Translations under genes and position numbers: made by a program
DNA from: an uncultured Eubacteriales bacterium
GTDB lineage: Bacteria > Bacillota > Clostridia > Oscillospirales > UBA644
DNA length: 64,000 nt
Assembly (NCBI GenBank): GCA_900547165.1
Contig: URFZ01000007.1
Coordinates: 1-64,000 of the forward strand
Direction of reading: 5' to 3'
Shown: positions 25,725-35,427 of the stretch, piece after piece
Layout of the letters: the number at the start of each line of letters is the position of its first letter
Numbering within the stretch: the first letter of the stretch is position 1
Notes under the pieces: generated by a model
Told to the model about the DNA's origin: nothing
Database searches by the model: none
What the model saw: the letters and a program-made list of their open reading frames with translations, nothing else

Positions 25725-26416
25725 TATTGTTTGACCTCAAATTTGTAGCCTACGCCCCAAACGGTCTTGATGTCGAAGCCGACGGTCTCGTCGAGATTGA
25801 GTTTTGTACGGATACGTTTGATATGCGTATCAACGGTTCTCGTATCTCCGAAATACTCGTAGCCCCAGATATTTTCAAGAAGATGATCTCTTGTGTAAAC
25901 TTTGCCGGGGTTGGTGGCAAAGAGCCAAAGTATCTCGATTTCTTTCTTTGTCAGAACAACGGGCTTGCCGTTAACGTAAGCCTCGTAACTGTTCATATCA
26001 ATAGTAAGACCCGCAACTTCGATCCTCTTGTTTCTCTCGTCATTAGCCTCGTCGCTTACTCTTCTGAGAACAGCCTTTATTCTCGTCATAACCTCGCGGG
26101 GGCTGAACGGTTTAACGACATAGTCGTCCGCGCCAATGTCGAGGCCGAGGATTCTGTCCGCCTCTTCGCTCTTCGCCGTTACCATGATTATGGGAACGTT
26201 GGAAGTCTGTCTTATCTGTCTGCAAACATCGTAACCGTTGATTTTGGGCATCATAACGTCGAGAAGGATCAGAACCGGGTTATACTCCTTCTGCATTTTG
26301 AGAGCCTGTTCGCCGTCGTAAGCGCAAACGGTCTTATAACCTTCTTTCTGAGCGTAGATTTTAAGGATGTCCACTATATCCTTATTGTCGTCCGCTATAA
26401 GTAAAACTTTGTCCAT
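25724..26416 (-). CDS. Response regulator, OmpR/PhoB family
   Basis: 230 residues. The receiver domain has acidic residues D9-D10, phospho-acceptor D53 in LILLDVMMP, and Lys in VTAKSEE. The C-terminal winged helix contains LTKKEIEILWLFATNPGKVYTRDHLLENIWGYEY, followed by DTRTVDTHIKRIRTKL, typical of OmpR/PhoB DNA-binding domains. It pairs with the downstream kinase. A strong promoter lies about 80 bases upstream. No direct repeat operator was recognised in that promoter. Confidence 0.95.
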   Translation of the reverse strand: MDKVLLIADDNKDIVDILKIYAQKEGYKTVCAYDGEQALKMQKEYNPVLILLDVMMPKINGYDVCRQIRQTSNVPIIMVTAKSEEADRILGLDIGADDYVVKPFSPREVMTRIKAVLRRVSDEANDERNKRIEVAGLTIDMNSYEAYVNGKPVVLTKKEIEILWLFATNPGKVYTRDHLLENIWGYEYFGDTRTVDTHIKRIRTKLNLDETVGFDIKTVWGVGYKFEVKQ

Positions 26417-26493
26417 CTTTTTTTACTCCCTTCAAAGCGGCTTGCCCGCTTTATTTCCCGCACTCTTTCATTTAACGGGATCTTCCGATTAAA

Positions 26494-26522
26494 ATTATAT
26501 CATACTTTTTTTTTGTTGTCAA
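26494..26522 (-). promoter_or_regulatory. promoter of two-component operon
   Basis: On the minus strand TTGACA (26522-26517), a 17-base A-rich spacer, TATAAT (26499-26494). Both hexamers match consensus. Confidence 0.85.
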
Positions 26523-26606
26523 TGCGTGAGTTCGATTTTTTTTAATTTTTTTTTCACAAAGTACGATTTAGTGCCGTAATATATTGTAAACCTATGTGAA
26601 AGCTGC

Positions 26607-28484
26607 CTATTTTCCGTGTTTTTTCGCGGTTTTTCTTATGGAAGTGGTCGGGTGCGGTCTGTATCCGTTCTTCGGTCTCGACTGCGGAGCGACCGCTCCC
26701 GCAGGCAAAAGAACCTTTATCAGGTCTTTTCGTCCCGCTTTTATCAGAGCCTGTTTGACCTTTTCGGCGTTTTCCGGGCGGGTGCATTGAAGCAATGCGC
26801 GCTGATACGACTTTTCCTCCGCGGTTCTCGGAACATAGACTTTTTTGCCGCTGAGCGGGTCTATGCCCGTCCAGAACATACAGGTGCTTACCGTTCCGGG
26901 CGTGGGATAAAAGTCCTGAACCTGTTCGGGGTGATAATTTATCTCTTTCAGATAAAGCGCAAGTTCTATTGCGTCTTCAAGCGTCGAACCGGGGTGAGAA
27001 GAAATCATGTACGGCACAAGATACTGATCCATGCCGAATTTCTTGTTCAATTCATAAAAACGCTTGTAAAAGCGTCTGTAAATCGAAAAATGCGGTTTGC
27101 CCATGCAGTCGAGAACCCTGTCCGAACAATGCTCGGGCGCTACTTTCAGCTGTCCGCTGATATGGTGCTTGACAAGTTCTTCAAAAAATTCTTCATTCTT
27201 GTCTTCTATCAGATAGTCATAACGTATGCCGCTGCGCACGAACACTTTTTTCACTCGCGGCAGTTCTCTTATACGGCGCAAAATACGCAGATATTCCGTA
27301 TGGTCGGGCTTCATCGCGGGACACGGATACGGAGCAAGGCACCTACGGTTCGTGCAAAGGCTTTTTTTGTTGCAGGCGGGGTGTCTGAAATTCGCGGTCG
27401 GGCCTCCGACATCGTGGATATATCCCTTGAAATTCGGAGAATACGTTATCTTTTCGGCTTCGCGCACGACGCTGTCCTCGGTTCTCGAAGTAACATAGCG
27501 ACCTTGATGAAACACTATCGCGCAGAAGTTGCAGCCGCCGAAACAGCCGCGGTTATGCGTGACGGAATGTTCGACCTCCGCGATTGCGGGAACGCCGCCG
27601 ACATCGTCGTAAACGGGGTGCCACGCCCGCATGAAAGGCAGGTCGTAAACATCGTCCAGATCCTTGCCGTCAAGAGGCAGAGACGGAGGATTTTGCTTGA
27701 CCCATTTATCGCCGTGACGCTGAACGAGAGTTTTTCCGACAAAGGCATCCTGCTGTCCGTACTGAATCCTTGTTGCGTCCGCATACTGTTTTTTGCTTGC
27801 TTCGTCGGAGCCGCAGACCTTTTCAAAAGAGGGACACTCCACGGCGTCCGCAGGTTTTTCGTCAACAACGACGCAGGTTCCCGCGATGTCCGTCAATGCG
27901 GAAACAGGCTCGCCCGCCGCAAGGCGCGTCACTATCTGTTCGGTAGAAGTCTCGCCCATGCCGAAACCGCAGATATCCGCACCGCTGTCAAACAGTATCG
28001 AACGTCTGACCTTGTCGCTCCAATAGTCGTAATGGGCAAAGCGGCGCAAAGACGCTTCAAGCCCGCCGATAACAAGAGGAACATCTCCGTAAGCCTCTCT
28101 GATACGGTTGCAATAAACGATAACGGCGCGGTCGGGGCGTTTGCCCGCCTTGCCGCCTGCAGTGTACGCATCGTCACTTCTTCTCTTCTTTGCGGCGGTG
28201 TAGTGATTGACCATGGAGTCAATACAGCCACCCGTTACGAGAAACGCATACTTCGGTCTGCCGTAAACTGTGAAATCTTTTGTCGAACGCCAATCGGGCT
28301 GTGAAATTATGCCGACGGTGAAGCCGAGTTTTTCGATAACTCTGCCGATTATTGCAACGCCGAATGACGGGTGATCCACATACGAATCGCCCGTCACATA
28401 AACAAAATCAAACTGTTCTATGCCCATCGCATCCATTTCGCGGCGCGTAACGGGCAAAAAACCGGGATAAAGGGGGTTGTTCAT
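26607..28484 (-). CDS. YgiQ-family radical SAM protein
   Basis: 625 residues. An N-terminal UPF0313 domain (FDFVYVTGDSYVDHPSFG; VIGGLEASLRRFAHYDYW) precedes the radical SAM motif C-x3-C-x2-C in NRGCFGGCNFCAI. It continues with KVAPEHCSDRVLDCMGKP and QDFYPTPGTVSTCMFW, all YgiQ hallmarks. A basic C-terminal tail follows. The function of YgiQ is not established. The start at 28484 overlaps the ftsK stop by one base (TGATG); the longer in-frame extension lies inside ftsK. It is the last gene of the asnS operon. Confidence 0.9.
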   Translation of the reverse strand: MNNPLYPGFLPVTRREMDAMGIEQFDFVYVTGDSYVDHPSFGVAIIGRVIEKLGFTVGIISQPDWRSTKDFTVYGRPKYAFLVTGGCIDSMVNHYTAAKKRRSDDAYTAGGKAGKRPDRAVIVYCNRIREAYGDVPLVIGGLEASLRRFAHYDYWSDKVRRSILFDSGADICGFGMGETSTEQIVTRLAAGEPVSALTDIAGTCVVVDEKPADAVECPSFEKVCGSDEASKKQYADATRIQYGQQDAFVGKTLVQRHGDKWVKQNPPSLPLDGKDLDDVYDLPFMRAWHPVYDDVGGVPAIAEVEHSVTHNRGCFGGCNFCAIVFHQGRYVTSRTEDSVVREAEKITYSPNFKGYIHDVGGPTANFRHPACNKKSLCTNRRCLAPYPCPAMKPDHTEYLRILRRIRELPRVKKVFVRSGIRYDYLIEDKNEEFFEELVKHHISGQLKVAPEHCSDRVLDCMGKPHFSIYRRFYKRFYELNKKFGMDQYLVPYMISSHPGSTLEDAIELALYLKEINYHPEQVQDFYPTPGTVSTCMFWTGIDPLSGKKVYVPRTAEEKSYQRALLQCTRPENAEKVKQALIKAGRKDLIKVLLPAGAVAPQSRPKNGYRPHPTTSIRKTAKKHGK

Positions 28485-31018
28485 CAGAAGTCCTCCGGAA
28501 CGCCGCCGTCCGACATTGCGGTGTCGGGATTTTCGGCGCGCATTTTCGCTTCCAGCCATTCCTCTTTTGTCATAAGAACTTTGCGGGGTTTGCTGCCCTG
28601 ATAAGGACCTACTATTCCGCGCTGTTCCATATAATCTATAAGTCTTGCAGCTCTTGCATAACCGAGACCGACACGACGTTGGAGCATCGACGTAGAAGCC
28701 TGTCCGCTCTCTATAACGACCTCAACCGCACGGTCGAACATTTCGTCGTCCGCCGCTTCGCTTTCGGCGGTCATGCCCGAACCGGAAGAGGAAAGAGACG
28801 TTCCGTCTTTCTTGCCTTTCTGCTGCTGCGCAAGTGCCGCCTGTTCTATTTGTCTGAGTATTTCTTTGTTATATTCGGACGGATTGTTCTGTTTTAATGC
28901 CTCAACAACGGATTCAACTTCCGTGTCGCTGACAAAACAGCCCTGTATACGCTGTGCTTTCGGTGCGCCGAGCGGGTCGAAAAGCATATCGCCTTTTCCG
29001 AGCAGACTTTCCGCGCCGAGTTCGTCAAGTATGATACGGGAGTTGATACCGCTCGAAACAGCGAGCGCAATGCGGGACGGAATATTTGCCTTTATCGTAC
29101 CAGTGATGACGTCTGCGGAAGGACGCTGTGTCGCGATTATCAGGTGCATACCTGCGGCACGCGCCATCTGCGCAAGGCGCATAACGGAATCTTCGACCTC
29201 TTTGGGAGAAGCCATCATCAAGTCCGCAAGTTCGTCGATTATAATAACTATCTGCGGGAGAGGTTTTTCGCCCTCTTCGAGATTTGCATTGAAGCCCTTG
29301 AAATCACGGACGCCTTTTTCCGTGAACATCTGATATCTCGAAAGCATTTCGGTAACAGCCCACGAGAGCGCACCCGCCGCCTTTTTCGGGTCGGTTACAA
29401 CGGGGATAAGCAGATGCGGGATTCCCTTATATACCGAAAATTCAACCATTTTCGGGTCAACGAGAATGAGTTTTACTTCATCGGGCTTTGCCTTGTAAAG
29501 CAGGCTGACGATTATCGAGTTTATGCAGACGGATTTACCTGTACCGGTTGCGCCCGCGATAAGCAGGTGCGGCATTTTTGCAATGTCAACAAAAACATTT
29601 TCGCCGCTGATGTCCTTACCGAGAGCCGCCGTCACTTTTGATTTGGCGTTCCTGAACTCATCGCTGTCGATAAGGTCGCGGATATTTACGGTTTGCTGTA
29701 TCTGATTCGGAATCTCTATACCTATCGCGGCTTTTCCCGGAATGGGCGCCTCGATACGCACACTCTTTGCCGCAAGGCTCAGAGCGATATCCGCTTCAAG
29801 GTTTGTTATTTTGCTTATTTTTACACCCTGTTCGGGGGCAAGTTCGTAACGCGTGACGGTAGGACCGTGCGAAGCGTGCAGAATACGGGTCTCAACATTG
29901 AAACTGCGAAGTGTTTCAATAAGTTTTTCGCCCGTCGAACGCAGATATTCCGCAATGCCGTCCTCACGCACTATCTTCGGTTTGGCAAGCAGTTCTATAT
30001 CGGGATAGACATAAGGTCTTTCGGGCTGAACCTCCTTTTCCGCCTCTATCTCGGCGGTCACTTCCGCAGTCGCTTCTGCTATATCCTCTTTTGTTATCTT
30101 TTCCTCTTCGGGTACGGCTGTTGCCGCGGCGGGAACGTTTACTGCGGGTATCTCAACGTCCGAAACGCTCGGTATATCGTCCAGATTTGTGGTAAACGTC
30201 GGAATTTTTGTTTCCTCTTCGTCGAATATCGGCTCTTCGGCAACGGTTTCCGCAGGTTTTTCTTTCTTTCTTCTTTCGTGCTTTGGCAGTTCGTCTTCGT
30301 CGCCGTATTCGGGAAGAGTCAGACGGATTTTCTTTTCGATACGTCTTTTCCGTTCTTCCTCTTCGGCTTCTCTTCTTATTTCGTCTTTTTCTTCACGAGC
30401 CGCACGGCGTTCGTCGGGCGTTCCGATAAAAGAAGAAAACGTCAGACCCGTTACAAATATAAAAGCAACGAGCATGACTATAAAAATAATTATTCCGCTT
30501 ATAAGCGCGCCGACAAGCAACGTCAGAGGTTCGGCAATCGCGCCGCCGATAACGCCGCCGGAAGCGAACTCCGTTCCGCTCTTAAAAAGAGAGGATATAC
30601 ATTCGCCGAGATTGCGTTTTCCGACAACGAGAAGTCTGTCGGGGTCTTCGCATACGTTGATAAATGCCGAAAGCAAGCCTATCGCTCCCACAGAAAGAAG
30701 CACCTTGGACATTATCTTTTCATAGCGCAGTATCAGCAGAACGGCATAGAAGACAAGTGCGACCGGAACAAGCGCGCCCGCCCAGCCGAAAAGTCCGAAC
30801 AGAGCATTGTGTATCCAACGGCACAGAACGCCCGCGTCGGGAATTATCAGACAAATGGTCAGACAGACGGCAATACCGATAAGCACGACTGCAAAAATCG
30901 TGTCGTGCAAATTCTTATCCATTTTTTTCGAGGGTCTTTTCCCGCGCTGTTCCGTTTTCCGCGGAGCCTGTCTGCTTGAAGACGGTCTCTTCTTGGCAGT
31001 TTTTTTCTTCTGAGCCAT
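28484..31018 (-). CDS. ftsK: DNA translocase FtsK/SpoIIIE
   Basis: 844 residues. A basic N-terminus, four transmembrane helices (about 35-190), an acidic Glu/Val/Pro linker (about 200-340), and the translocase motor follow. Walker A is GATGTGKSVCI and Walker B is IVIIIDELADLMM. The C-terminal gamma winged-helix domain has SMLQRRVGLGYARAARLIDYME, which reads polarised KOPS/SRS sequences. The family pumps chromosome DNA at septation or sporulation. The start follows the uppP stop directly. Whether this is the vegetative SftA/FtsK or sporulation SpoIIIE form cannot be told; four helices fit SpoIIIE/FtsK. Confidence 0.94.
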   Translation of the reverse strand: MAQKKKTAKKRPSSSRQAPRKTEQRGKRPSKKMDKNLHDTIFAVVLIGIAVCLTICLIIPDAGVLCRWIHNALFGLFGWAGALVPVALVFYAVLLILRYEKIMSKVLLSVGAIGLLSAFINVCEDPDRLLVVGKRNLGECISSLFKSGTEFASGGVIGGAIAEPLTLLVGALISGIIIFIVMLVAFIFVTGLTFSSFIGTPDERRAAREEKDEIRREAEEEERKRRIEKKIRLTLPEYGDEDELPKHERRKKEKPAETVAEEPIFDEEETKIPTFTTNLDDIPSVSDVEIPAVNVPAAATAVPEEEKITKEDIAEATAEVTAEIEAEKEVQPERPYVYPDIELLAKPKIVREDGIAEYLRSTGEKLIETLRSFNVETRILHASHGPTVTRYELAPEQGVKISKITNLEADIALSLAAKSVRIEAPIPGKAAIGIEIPNQIQQTVNIRDLIDSDEFRNAKSKVTAALGKDISGENVFVDIAKMPHLLIAGATGTGKSVCINSIIVSLLYKAKPDEVKLILVDPKMVEFSVYKGIPHLLIPVVTDPKKAAGALSWAVTEMLSRYQMFTEKGVRDFKGFNANLEEGEKPLPQIVIIIDELADLMMASPKEVEDSVMRLAQMARAAGMHLIIATQRPSADVITGTIKANIPSRIALAVSSGINSRIILDELGAESLLGKGDMLFDPLGAPKAQRIQGCFVSDTEVESVVEALKQNNPSEYNKEILRQIEQAALAQQQKGKKDGTSLSSSGSGMTAESEAADDEMFDRAVEVVIESGQASTSMLQRRVGLGYARAARLIDYMEQRGIVGPYQGSKPRKVLMTKEEWLEAKMRAENPDTAMSDGGVPEDF

Positions 31019-31855
31019 TTATACTCCTTTAACGATGCCGACAACTATCGCCGCAGTGCCGACAACGAAACTGTATATGGAAAATATGATGAATTTTTTC
31101 GATTTGAGAATATACTGCAAAAGCCTTATCGCAAGGAATCCGACAACTCCCGAAACGACAACTCCCACTATGTATGAGGGAATGTCCGCCGTAACTATCG
31201 CGTGTTCGGAAGCAGCGTCCTTAAAACTCATCACCGCGCCCGCAAGGATTGTCGGAACAGAAAGAATGAACGTGTACTGCGCCGCGAACTCTCTGTCAAG
31301 TCCCGAAGCAACGCCCGCGGTTATCGTGGAACCGGAGCGGGAAATACCGGGGATTATAGCGACCGCTTGCATAAAGCCGACCGCAAGCGAATTGCCGAGC
31401 GTCATGTTTGCGGCGGTTCTTTTTCTGTCAGGCAGTCTGTCGCAGATAAGAAGAATTATGCCGTTCACCACAAGCGCCGCGCCGACAGCCCACAGCGAGT
31501 TTTTCATCATTTCCGCTTTATCTTTGAATATCAAAGCAAGGAACAGCGGCAGGCACGAAACTATGAGCATGAGCATCATACGTTCCTCGGGTTCGGCGTT
31601 TTTCAGCGAAAATTTTCCGCGAAAAACTTTTCCGAGCATTGAGAAAAAGCCCTTGAACAGTCCGACGATAAGTTTGCGGAACGCAATGCAGACCGCAACA
31701 AGAGTGCCCACATGAAGAAGCGCTTCAAGGAAAAAGCCCGTCTCATTCATTCCGAACAGTTTTTGCGCTATGGCAAGGTGTCCCGAACTCGAAATGGGAA
31801 GAAACTCCGTCAAGCCCTGAACTATTCCGAGAATAATGCTTTCGATAATGCTCAT
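31019..31855 (-). CDS. uppP: Undecaprenyl-diphosphatase (UppP/BacA)
   Basis: A 278-residue polytopic membrane protein. The two signature motifs are LTEFLPISSSGHL near the N-terminus and PGISRSGSTITAG in the middle. It dephosphorylates undecaprenyl-PP to recycle the lipid carrier for peptidoglycan, and extra copies give bacitracin tolerance. It lies in the asnS-aminotransferase-uppP-ftsK-ygiQ operon, with only 35 bases to the upstream gene and none to ftsK. Confidence 0.95.
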   Translation of the reverse strand: MSIIESIILGIVQGLTEFLPISSSGHLAIAQKLFGMNETGFFLEALLHVGTLVAVCIAFRKLIVGLFKGFFSMLGKVFRGKFSLKNAEPEERMMLMLIVSCLPLFLALIFKDKAEMMKNSLWAVGAALVVNGIILLICDRLPDRKRTAANMTLGNSLAVGFMQAVAIIPGISRSGSTITAGVASGLDREFAAQYTFILSVPTILAGAVMSFKDAASEHAIVTADIPSYIVGVVVSGVVGFLAIRLLQYILKSKKFIIFSIYSFVVGTAAIVVGIVKGV

Positions 31856-31890
31856 AAATCAACCACCTGAAAAGTTTGTTTGTGCCGCCG

Positions 31891-33156
31891 TCAGTTTTTC
31901 TCCGAGAGTTGCTTTTCCGCTATGGCAAGTTTGCAGCAAACGCAGAATATCTTTGCGGCAAGCGAAATTTCTTCAACAGAGGGGAAAGTCGGAGCGATTC
32001 TGATATTGGAATCGTGCGGGTCTTTGCCGTAAGGATACGACGCGCCCGCGCCCGTCATTTTGACACCGGCTTCTTTCATCAATTCAACAACGCGCTTTGC
32101 GCAGCCGTCGGGAGTGTAAAGGGAGATAAAATAACCGCCCTTGGGTTCATGCCATGTGCAGAGACCTTCAAGTTCCGCGTGCAGTTCTTTCAAAACAGCG
32201 TCGAAATGGGGTTTGATGATTGCGGCGTGCTTTGTCATCAGGTCGAGAACTCCCTGCGCGTCCTTGAAAAATCTGACGTGACGCATCTGATTGAGTTTAT
32301 TCGGTCCGATGAACTGATATGAAAGGCTCTTTTCGTAATATTTTACGTTTGCGGGGCTGGCTATCATAGCCGCAACGCCCGCGCCGGGATATGTTATCTT
32401 TGAAGTAGAACAGAACATATATATCATATCTTCGTTGCCGTACTTCTTTGCTTCATCAAAGATATTGAGCAGATGATCACAGTCGTTGCGGTCAAAATCG
32501 TGAACGGCGTAAGCGTTATCCCAGAATATTCTGAAATCCTTTGCGGCGGGCTTCAATGCGGCAAAGCGTCTTACGACCTCGTCGCTGTAAGTTATGCCGT
32601 CGGGGTTTGAATACTTCGGAACGCACCAGATACCCTTTATCGTCTCGTTCGACGCAACGAGTTTTTCGACCATATCCATGTCGGGACCGTCGTCAAGAAG
32701 AGGGACGTTTATCATGTTGACACCGAGACGTTCGGTAACGGCAAAGTGCCTGTCATAACCGGGAACGACGCAGATAAACGATATGCCGTCGTATTTCGAC
32801 CACGGTTTGTCGGAGCCGAGGACACCCGCATACATTGCGTCCGAAAGTGCGTCGTACATCAGTTTAAGCGAAGAACTGTCGCCCGCAATTACCATGTCGG
32901 GAGTAACGCCCATCAGGTCGGCAAAAATACGCTTCATCTCGGTTATGCCGTCAAGCACACCGTAATTTCGAAGATCGACGCCGCCCTCTCCGTAACAGTC
33001 CTGATTGGTTACAATGTCCGCAAGCAGGGGTTCGGAAAGGTCAAGTTGTTCGGTGCACGGCTTTCCTCTCGACATATCGAGCGAAAGCCCTCGCGCCTTG
33101 TAATCCTCATACTGTTTTTTGAGTTCCGCAAATTCATTTTCCGTAAATTTATACAT
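31891..33156 (-). CDS. Aspartate aminotransferase, subgroup Ic (MocR-like fold I)
   Basis: 421 residues. It begins LSLDMSRGKPCTEQLDLS, the signature of the PF12897 aminotransferases (subgroup Ic, represented by Mycobacterium Rv3722c). The PLP lysine is in CSTSKITYPGAG, and the pyridine-binding Asp in FWDNAYAVHDF. The family makes aspartate from oxaloacetate and glutamate. The start at 33156 has AGGAGTGAT upstream, so the longer frame to 33210 is rejected. Its position directly after asnS fits: aspartate is the precursor of asparagine. Confidence 0.87.
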   Translation of the reverse strand: MYKFTENEFAELKKQYEDYKARGLSLDMSRGKPCTEQLDLSEPLLADIVTNQDCYGEGGVDLRNYGVLDGITEMKRIFADLMGVTPDMVIAGDSSSLKLMYDALSDAMYAGVLGSDKPWSKYDGISFICVVPGYDRHFAVTERLGVNMINVPLLDDGPDMDMVEKLVASNETIKGIWCVPKYSNPDGITYSDEVVRRFAALKPAAKDFRIFWDNAYAVHDFDRNDCDHLLNIFDEAKKYGNEDMIYMFCSTSKITYPGAGVAAMIASPANVKYYEKSLSYQFIGPNKLNQMRHVRFFKDAQGVLDLMTKHAAIIKPHFDAVLKELHAELEGLCTWHEPKGGYFISLYTPDGCAKRVVELMKEAGVKMTGAGASYPYGKDPHDSNIRIAPTFPSVEEISLAAKIFCVCCKLAIAEKQLSEKN

Positions 33157-33210
33157 AATATCACTCCTGTCCGACCGCAGGTCTCCAACCCCGTCGGTCG
33201 TTTTATTCAA

Positions 33211-34605
33211 TTAAAATTCGGCAGAGCCGAGGGTTCTAGGGAACGGCAGAACGTCACGAATGTTCGAAACGCCCGTAATATACATGATAAGTCTTTCAAA
33301 GCCGAGACCGAAGCCCGCGTGCTTGCAGCCGCCGTAACGGCGAAGATCGAGATACCACGAATAATCCTTTTCGTCAAGTCCGAATTTGTCGAGAGCGCGA
33401 AGAAGATAATCAAGTCTTTCTTCTCTCTGGCTTCCGCCGATTATCTCGCCTATTCCGGGAACGAGCAGGTCAGCCGCGGCAACGGTCTTGCCGTCGTCGT
33501 TCAGTCTCATATAAAACGCTTTTATATCCTGCGGATAGTCCGTTACGAAAACAGGCTTTTTGTAAACCGTTTCGGTGAGGTATCTTTCGTGTTCCGTTTG
33601 CAGGTCGCAGCCCCACGAAACGGGATATTCAAACTTATCGTTGTTCTTTTCGAGAATCTTGACCGCTTCGGTGTAAGTTACGCGAACGAAGTCGGACTCG
33701 ACAACGCCTTTAAGTCTTTCGATAAGTCCCTTGTCAACAAAATTGTTGAAGAACTCCATCTCCGCGGCGCAATTTTCCATAACGTAGGAGATAACGAATT
33801 TTATCATGTCTCTCGCAAGATCCATATCGTCCGCAAGGTCCGCAAACGCTATCTCGGGCTCTATCATCCAGAACTCCGCGGCATGGCGGGTCGTGTTGGA
33901 TTTCTCGGCACGGAAAGTCGGACCGAAGGTGTAAATAGAACCGAAAGCAAGCGCGTAAGTTTCGGCTTCAAGCTGTCCGCTGACCGTCAGTTTTGCGGAC
34001 TTGCCGAAAAAGTCTTTCGACCAGTCGGGCTGACCGTCCTCTGTTACGGGAACGTTTTCGGGGTCGAATGTCGTAACGCGGAACATCTCGCCCGCGCCCT
34101 CACAGTCGCTGGCGGTGATTATCGGGGTATGAACATAGACAAAATGTCTGTCCTGGAAAAACTTATGAATGGCGTAAGCCGCAACGGAGCGAACTCTGAA
34201 AACCGCGCTGAAAAGATTCGTTCTCGGGCGAAGATGTGCGATGGTACGCAAAAATTCGGGAGAATGGCGTTTCTTTTGAAGCGGATACTCGGGAACGGAT
34301 TCACCGCAAACGGTGATTTCCGCCGCCTTTATCTCAAACGGCTGTTTGTTTTCGGGTGTCAGTTCGAGGACGCCTTTTACCTCGAGGGCAGAACCGACGC
34401 TTAATGCGGCTATCTGCTTGTAGTTCTCGACTTTCGAAGCCTCGAAAACGACCTGAACGGACTTGAAATAACTGCCGTCGTTAAGTTCGATAAATCCGAA
34501 CGCTTTCGAATCGCGAATGGTTCTGCACCAACCCGCAACGGTGACGGTCTTGCCGCCGAAGTCGTCGGGCGCGGCAAAAAGTTCTCTGACTTGTACTCTT
34601 TCCAT
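33211..34605 (-). CDS. asnS: Asparaginyl-tRNA synthetase
   Basis: 464 residues. An N-terminal OB-fold anticodon-binding domain (about 15-105) precedes the class II core, including motif 2 (TFRAEKSNTTRHAAEFWMIEPE) and motif 3 near the C-terminus (GFGLGFERLIMYITG). The ending IRDVLPFPRTLGSAEF is typical of AsnRS; AspRS is longer and has a GAD insert. No T-box leader is present between the promoter and the start. First gene of a five-gene operon. Confidence 0.95.
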   Translation of the reverse strand: MERVQVRELFAAPDDFGGKTVTVAGWCRTIRDSKAFGFIELNDGSYFKSVQVVFEASKVENYKQIAALSVGSALEVKGVLELTPENKQPFEIKAAEITVCGESVPEYPLQKKRHSPEFLRTIAHLRPRTNLFSAVFRVRSVAAYAIHKFFQDRHFVYVHTPIITASDCEGAGEMFRVTTFDPENVPVTEDGQPDWSKDFFGKSAKLTVSGQLEAETYALAFGSIYTFGPTFRAEKSNTTRHAAEFWMIEPEIAFADLADDMDLARDMIKFVISYVMENCAAEMEFFNNFVDKGLIERLKGVVESDFVRVTYTEAVKILEKNNDKFEYPVSWGCDLQTEHERYLTETVYKKPVFVTDYPQDIKAFYMRLNDDGKTVAAADLLVPGIGEIIGGSQREERLDYLLRALDKFGLDEKDYSWYLDLRRYGGCKHAGFGLGFERLIMYITGVSNIRDVLPFPRTLGSAEF

Positions 34606-34661
34606 AATATGTTCCTTCCCCCATCCCGCGCAGGGACGAGTAATAATCTTTTATAAATTTC

Positions 34662-34690
34662 AGTATAGCAGAATAACCCCTGTTTTTCAA
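34662..34690 (-). promoter_or_regulatory. promoter of asnS operon
   Basis: On the minus strand TTGAAA (34690-34685), 17-base spacer, TATACT (34667-34662). The leader is about 50 bases, too short for a T-box. Confidence 0.75.
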
Positions 34691-34760
34691 GAGATTTCGT
34701 TTTTTTTTCGGATTTCTGCGGGCTAATTCGTATAAGTTAAGGACAATCGACCATTATGGC

Positions 34761-35270
34761 TTACAAACGCTTTAACTTTGTTTCGAGAAGAGTCTCTGTC
34801 TCCTTATCAAACGGTAAGATGAAAGCGGCGGACGAATTGCCGTAAACGAATATGCAGCCCTTTGCAACGGCAAAACCGACCATAGCACGGTAAGGATAAG
34901 TTTTTTTGCCGCGCCCGTCGGGCAGCGCCGCCGAGAAAGAGTTTTCGGAAAACTCGTATACAACGGTTCTTCCGAGCGTTCGGGACATCTTTTTTGAAGA
35001 AAGACGCGGATACAGGCACATCGCGAGGGCATAGACTGCAATAACTGCAAGAGAGATGACCGAGATGCCGAGAAAAACGTAAAAAAGATTTACGTCGGCA
35101 ACTACGGTGTTACGGGAATAAAAAATAACGGAAAGGATGCAGAAAACGGCAAAAACAGCCGCGGAAACCGCAAAAACGGTTTTCGTGCGCGTTCCTTTTT
35201 TATCAAACACATATGAAAAATATCTGCGCAAAAGATCTTTTGAATAAGTAACCGTGACCTGTTTTTTCAT
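34761..35270 (-). CDS. Membrane protein with YcxB-like layout, 169 aa
   Basis: 169 residues. A short N-terminal cytosolic strand region (VTVTYSKDLLRRYF) is followed by two transmembrane helices (about 32-50 and 63-86), then a C-terminal beta-rich domain (YEFSENSFSAALPDGRGKKTYPYRAMVGFAVAKGCIFVYG). That is the layout of YcxB-type membrane proteins, which have a PH-like C-terminal domain. Function is unknown. It has its own promoter and stands divergent from recD2. Confidence 0.72.
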   Translation of the reverse strand: MKKQVTVTYSKDLLRRYFSYVFDKKGTRTKTVFAVSAAVFAVFCILSVIFYSRNTVVADVNLFYVFLGISVISLAVIAVYALAMCLYPRLSSKKMSRTLGRTVVYEFSENSFSAALPDGRGKKTYPYRAMVGFAVAKGCIFVYGNSSAAFILPFDKETETLLETKLKRL

Positions 35271-35313
35271 AATTTATCCTTTCGGTTCGGTGCGGAAACA
35301 CATAATATATGTT

Positions 35314-35342
35314 ATAATACCACAACTCGGTGCGGATTTCAA
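35314..35342 (-). promoter_or_regulatory. promoter of YcxB-like gene
   Basis: On the minus strand TTGAAA (35342-35337), 17-base spacer, TATTAT (35319-35314), about 45 bases upstream of the start. Confidence 0.7.
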
Positions 35343-35352
35343 GTCCGCGCCC

Positions 35353-35381
35353 TTGCATTTCGTCGCAAAATGTGATATAAT
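35353..35381 (+). promoter_or_regulatory. promoter of recD2-cca
   Basis: TTGCAT (35353-35358), 17-base spacer, TATAAT (35376-35381). The predicted start near 35388 leaves 40 bases to the recD2 ATG, which supports the short start. Confidence 0.78.
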
Positions 35382-35427
35382 CTGCATAATAGTGATATAT
35401 CGTAAAGTGATAGGAAAGGAGCGGAAC

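Noticed and set aside
26616..28304. 562-residue open frame on the plus strand
   Set aside because: It is opposite the YgiQ-family gene, which has clear motifs; the plus-strand translation has none.
29693..30979. 428-residue open frame on the plus strand
   Set aside because: Antisense to ftsK, rich in Phe, Arg and Tyr, as expected from the reversed Glu/Lys-rich linker.
32746..34404. 552-residue open frame on the plus strand
   Set aside because: It spans the antisense of two genes (asnS and the aminotransferase), which a real gene would not do here.
34606..34690. T-box riboswitch upstream of asnS
   Set aside because: The leader between promoter and start is only about 50 bases and lacks the T-box sequence.
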